Origin: Acidocella sp. 35-58-6
GTDB lineage: Bacteria > Pseudomonadota > Alphaproteobacteria > Acetobacterales > Acetobacteraceae
Reading direction: 5' to 3'
NCBI GenBank assembly: GCA_002281005.1
Contig: NCFD01000071.1
Coordinates: 1 to 6,650, forward strand
DNA: 6,650 nucleotides
A program made the translations under genes and the position numbers. Under the pieces are notes generated by a model. That model ran no database searches. It saw nothing but the letters and a program-made list of their open reading frames with translations, and was not told the origin of the DNA. Positions 5,213 to 6,650 of the stretch are shown here, in pieces (position 1 is the first letter of the stretch; each line of letters begins with the position of its first letter).

Positions 5213-5250
5213 GGTTCGCCGAAGCGGCGAAAATCTATTTCCGCCGCTTC
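5208..5250. terminator. GC-rich inverted repeats at the convergent gene ends (possible terminator)
   Basis: CGGCG (5208-5212) pairs with CGCCG (5217-5221), and GAAGCGGCG (5221-5229) pairs perfectly with CGCCGCTTC (5242-5250). The TAG stop of the GH17 gene (5237-5235) falls in the 12-base loop of the second hairpin. Lying between two convergent genes, the structure could end transcripts from both sides. Neither strand has a clear T-run after the stem, so a classical intrinsic terminator is uncertain. Confidence 0.4.
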
Positions 5251-6650
5251 ACCTTCCGTACGCCGCGCTTGCCTTCGGTTGCCAAAATAATCGGCGCCGC
5301 CAGAGCCAAAGCGGCAATGTTCCAGGTAATGAAATCCAGATTATTAGCGCCCTCCATGACTGCGCTCACAATCGCCGCCAGGGCCAGCACGTTAGCTGTG
5401 AGAATATCCTCCCACGCCAAATTTTTTGGCTTATCCTTGGTCCAGAACCGGAACAAAGCGCCCAGCACGGGAACGATGAACACCGCCATCGGCGCCTCCC
5501 GGTAGCGCCCGTCAAACACCAGCATTATCTGGAAAATCATCGCGCTGACCAGGAATAAAAAGCTCAACGAGTCATAATTGAACAGCAGTCGGCCGCGCCG
5601 CAAGGCCGCCAAGGTCGCCCCCGCACTCACCCGGGGCGGCACCATTTTACCAGCCAGAACCATCTCCGCCCGGCGCATGATCATGACCGCAAACACGGCT
5701 TGCAAACTTAAATTCACAACCGCATCCACCACCTGCCATTTGTCATACAGCATTGGAAGCGTGCCGGCACAGGCGATGGCATAAGCATTGCCCAGCGCAA
5801 ACGACGGCACCGCCAGCCGCGAGGAGCGGAACCCCACACTGGCAAACAGCAAACTCCCGCAAAGTGCCCCCAAAGCCGCGTACCAGGGCCAGCTTGGATG
5901 CTCAACCACCCCGCCATTCAGCGGAAACTTCGGCTCCCGCTGCGCATTCCAGATACCCCAATTGGCCCCGGCCACGCCCTCGTCCTCATACTTCCAATCC
6001 TGATCGAACGCCTCGATCAAATTATAATCCACGTGCTCCTGGTCAGCGAGCGTCACAAACTTCCGCAAATACACTGCCTCATTCACGCGCGAAGGTGCCG
6101 CATCCGCCCGCCATCGCCCGCGGCTCGGCCAGCCGGTTTCGCCAATTGAGATGGTTTTGCCCGGATACATATATTTGAACCCGTCGATGGTGGTTTTAAG
6201 CTGCGCGATGGCTTTATCCACGTTCAGCGGTGTATCTTCCCAGTACGGCAGCACATGGATCATCACCACATCCACATGCGGCGCCACCTGCGGAAACTGC
6301 CGCCAGAAATCGGTCACATCGGCATACGCCACCGGCTGCTTCACCTGCGATTTTACATAATCAATGTCCTTGATCAGGTCATCAACCGATAAATCACGCC
6401 GCAGCAGCACCTCATTACCCACAATCACCCTGGTTACGGTGTCCGGGTGGGCATTGGCCTCGGCAATCCCGGCGGCCATCTCCTTGGCGTTATGCTTAAG
6501 GTCAGTGCCCAGCCAAATCCCAATCCACACCTTCAGCCCGGCCTGCTTGGCCAGCGCCCCGATGTCGTAATTGCCTTCGCTCGAGGAATAGGTGCGAATG
6601 CCATCGGCCTGGGTTGCCACCAGGGCTAAATCCTTCGCCACCTGCGCCCC
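5235..6650 (-). CDS. GH17-domain membrane protein, beta-glucan synthase/transglucosylase type (5' end cut by window edge)
   Basis: The 471 visible residues join a glycoside hydrolase family 17 domain (about 1-250) to a C-terminal block of roughly seven membrane segments (about 254-274, 280-300, 306-325, 359-379, 385-403, 414-432, 440-458) and a basic tail ending VRKVKRRK. GH17 hallmarks are IRTYSS near the start, IVGNEV with Glu80 as expected acid/base, and ISIGETGWPS with Glu171 as expected nucleophile. Bacterial relatives, some annotated beta-(1-6)-glucan synthase and resembling Bradyrhizobium NdvC, act in periplasmic or cell-surface beta-glucan formation, probably by transglycosylation. 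No family 2 glycosyltransferase domain follows, unlike larger fusion forms. The frame stays open to the window edge, so the GTG at 6641 is unlikely to be the start; a signal anchor and the first strand are expected beyond it. Confidence 0.88.
   Translation of the reverse strand, partial: GAQVAKDLALVATQADGIRTYSSSEGNYDIGALAKQAGLKVWIGIWLGTDLKHNAKEMAAGIAEANAHPDTVTRVIVGNEVLLRRDLSVDDLIKDIDYVKSQVKQPVAYADVTDFWRQFPQVAPHVDVVMIHVLPYWEDTPLNVDKAIAQLKTTIDGFKYMYPGKTISIGETGWPSRGRWRADAAPSRVNEAVYLRKFVTLADQEHVDYNLIEAFDQDWKYEDEGVAGANWGIWNAQREPKFPLNGGVVEHPSWPWYAALGALCGSLLFASVGFRSSRLAVPSFALGNAYAIACAGTLPMLYDKWQVVDAVVNLSLQAVFAVMIMRRAEMVLAGKMVPPRVSAGATLAALRRGRLLFNYDSLSFLFLVSAMIFQIMLVFDGRYREAPMAVFIVPVLGALFRFWTKDKPKNLAWEDILTANVLALAAIVSAVMEGANNLDFITWNIAALALAAPIILATEGKRGVRKVKRRK

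Noticed and set aside
6639..6641. GTG at 6641 as the true start of the GH17 gene
   Set aside because: The frame remains open to the window edge, and the family needs additional N-terminal residues before IRTYSS, so the gene is treated as 5'-truncated by the window.

Overview
The window is GC-rich, densely packed chromosomal DNA with codon use and gene families typical of an alphaproteobacterium. The gene types suggest a Rhodospirillales/Acetobacteraceae-like member, but this is inferred from family resemblance and not from a marker gene. There are nine protein-coding genes, two of them cut by the window edges. No RNA gene, insertion sequence, phage gene or CRISPR array is visible, and no gene-free stretch exceeds 300 bases; the longest is the 174-base gap at 5061-5234.

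Layout. Left edge (1-252, minus): N-terminal part of aroQ (type II 3-dehydroquinate dehydratase, shikimate pathway). A 95-base divergent region carries plausible back-to-back promoters. It leads into the plus-strand run thiS - thiG - VC0807-family membrane protein (348-1982): the sulfur carrier and thiazole synthase of thiamine biosynthesis, followed by an uncharacterised integral membrane protein. Facing this run, and overlapping its tail by 20 bases, is a brnT-brnA type II toxin-antitoxin pair on the minus strand (1963-2473). It has an AT-rich promoter bracketed by two copies of a TGTATACA palindrome. Upstream on the same strand lie a TauE/SafE-type membrane permease and a PfkB-family (adenosine-kinase-like) sugar/nucleoside kinase, translationally coupled through a 4-base GTGA overlap (2535-4261).

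Right part. A divergent region (4262-4397) contains two 15-base inverted repeats, one holding two GANTC sites, upstream of a bactofilin gene (4398-5060). The 174-base gap after it holds an array of about four 17-base tandem repeats and GC-rich inverted repeats. The last gene (5235-6650, minus, N-terminus cut) is a GH17-domain membrane protein of the bacterial beta-glucan synthase/transglucosylase type.

Most of the window is housekeeping metabolism (shikimate, thiamine, nucleoside or sugar phosphorylation) and cell-envelope functions (bactofilin, beta-glucan, membrane proteins). The toxin-antitoxin pair is the only clear accessory cassette. I found no unmistakably new multi-gene system. The more interesting signals are regulatory: two probable leaderless genes (thiS and brnT), the operator pair around the brnT promoter, the paired inverted repeats before the bactofilin gene, and the 17-base tandem array.
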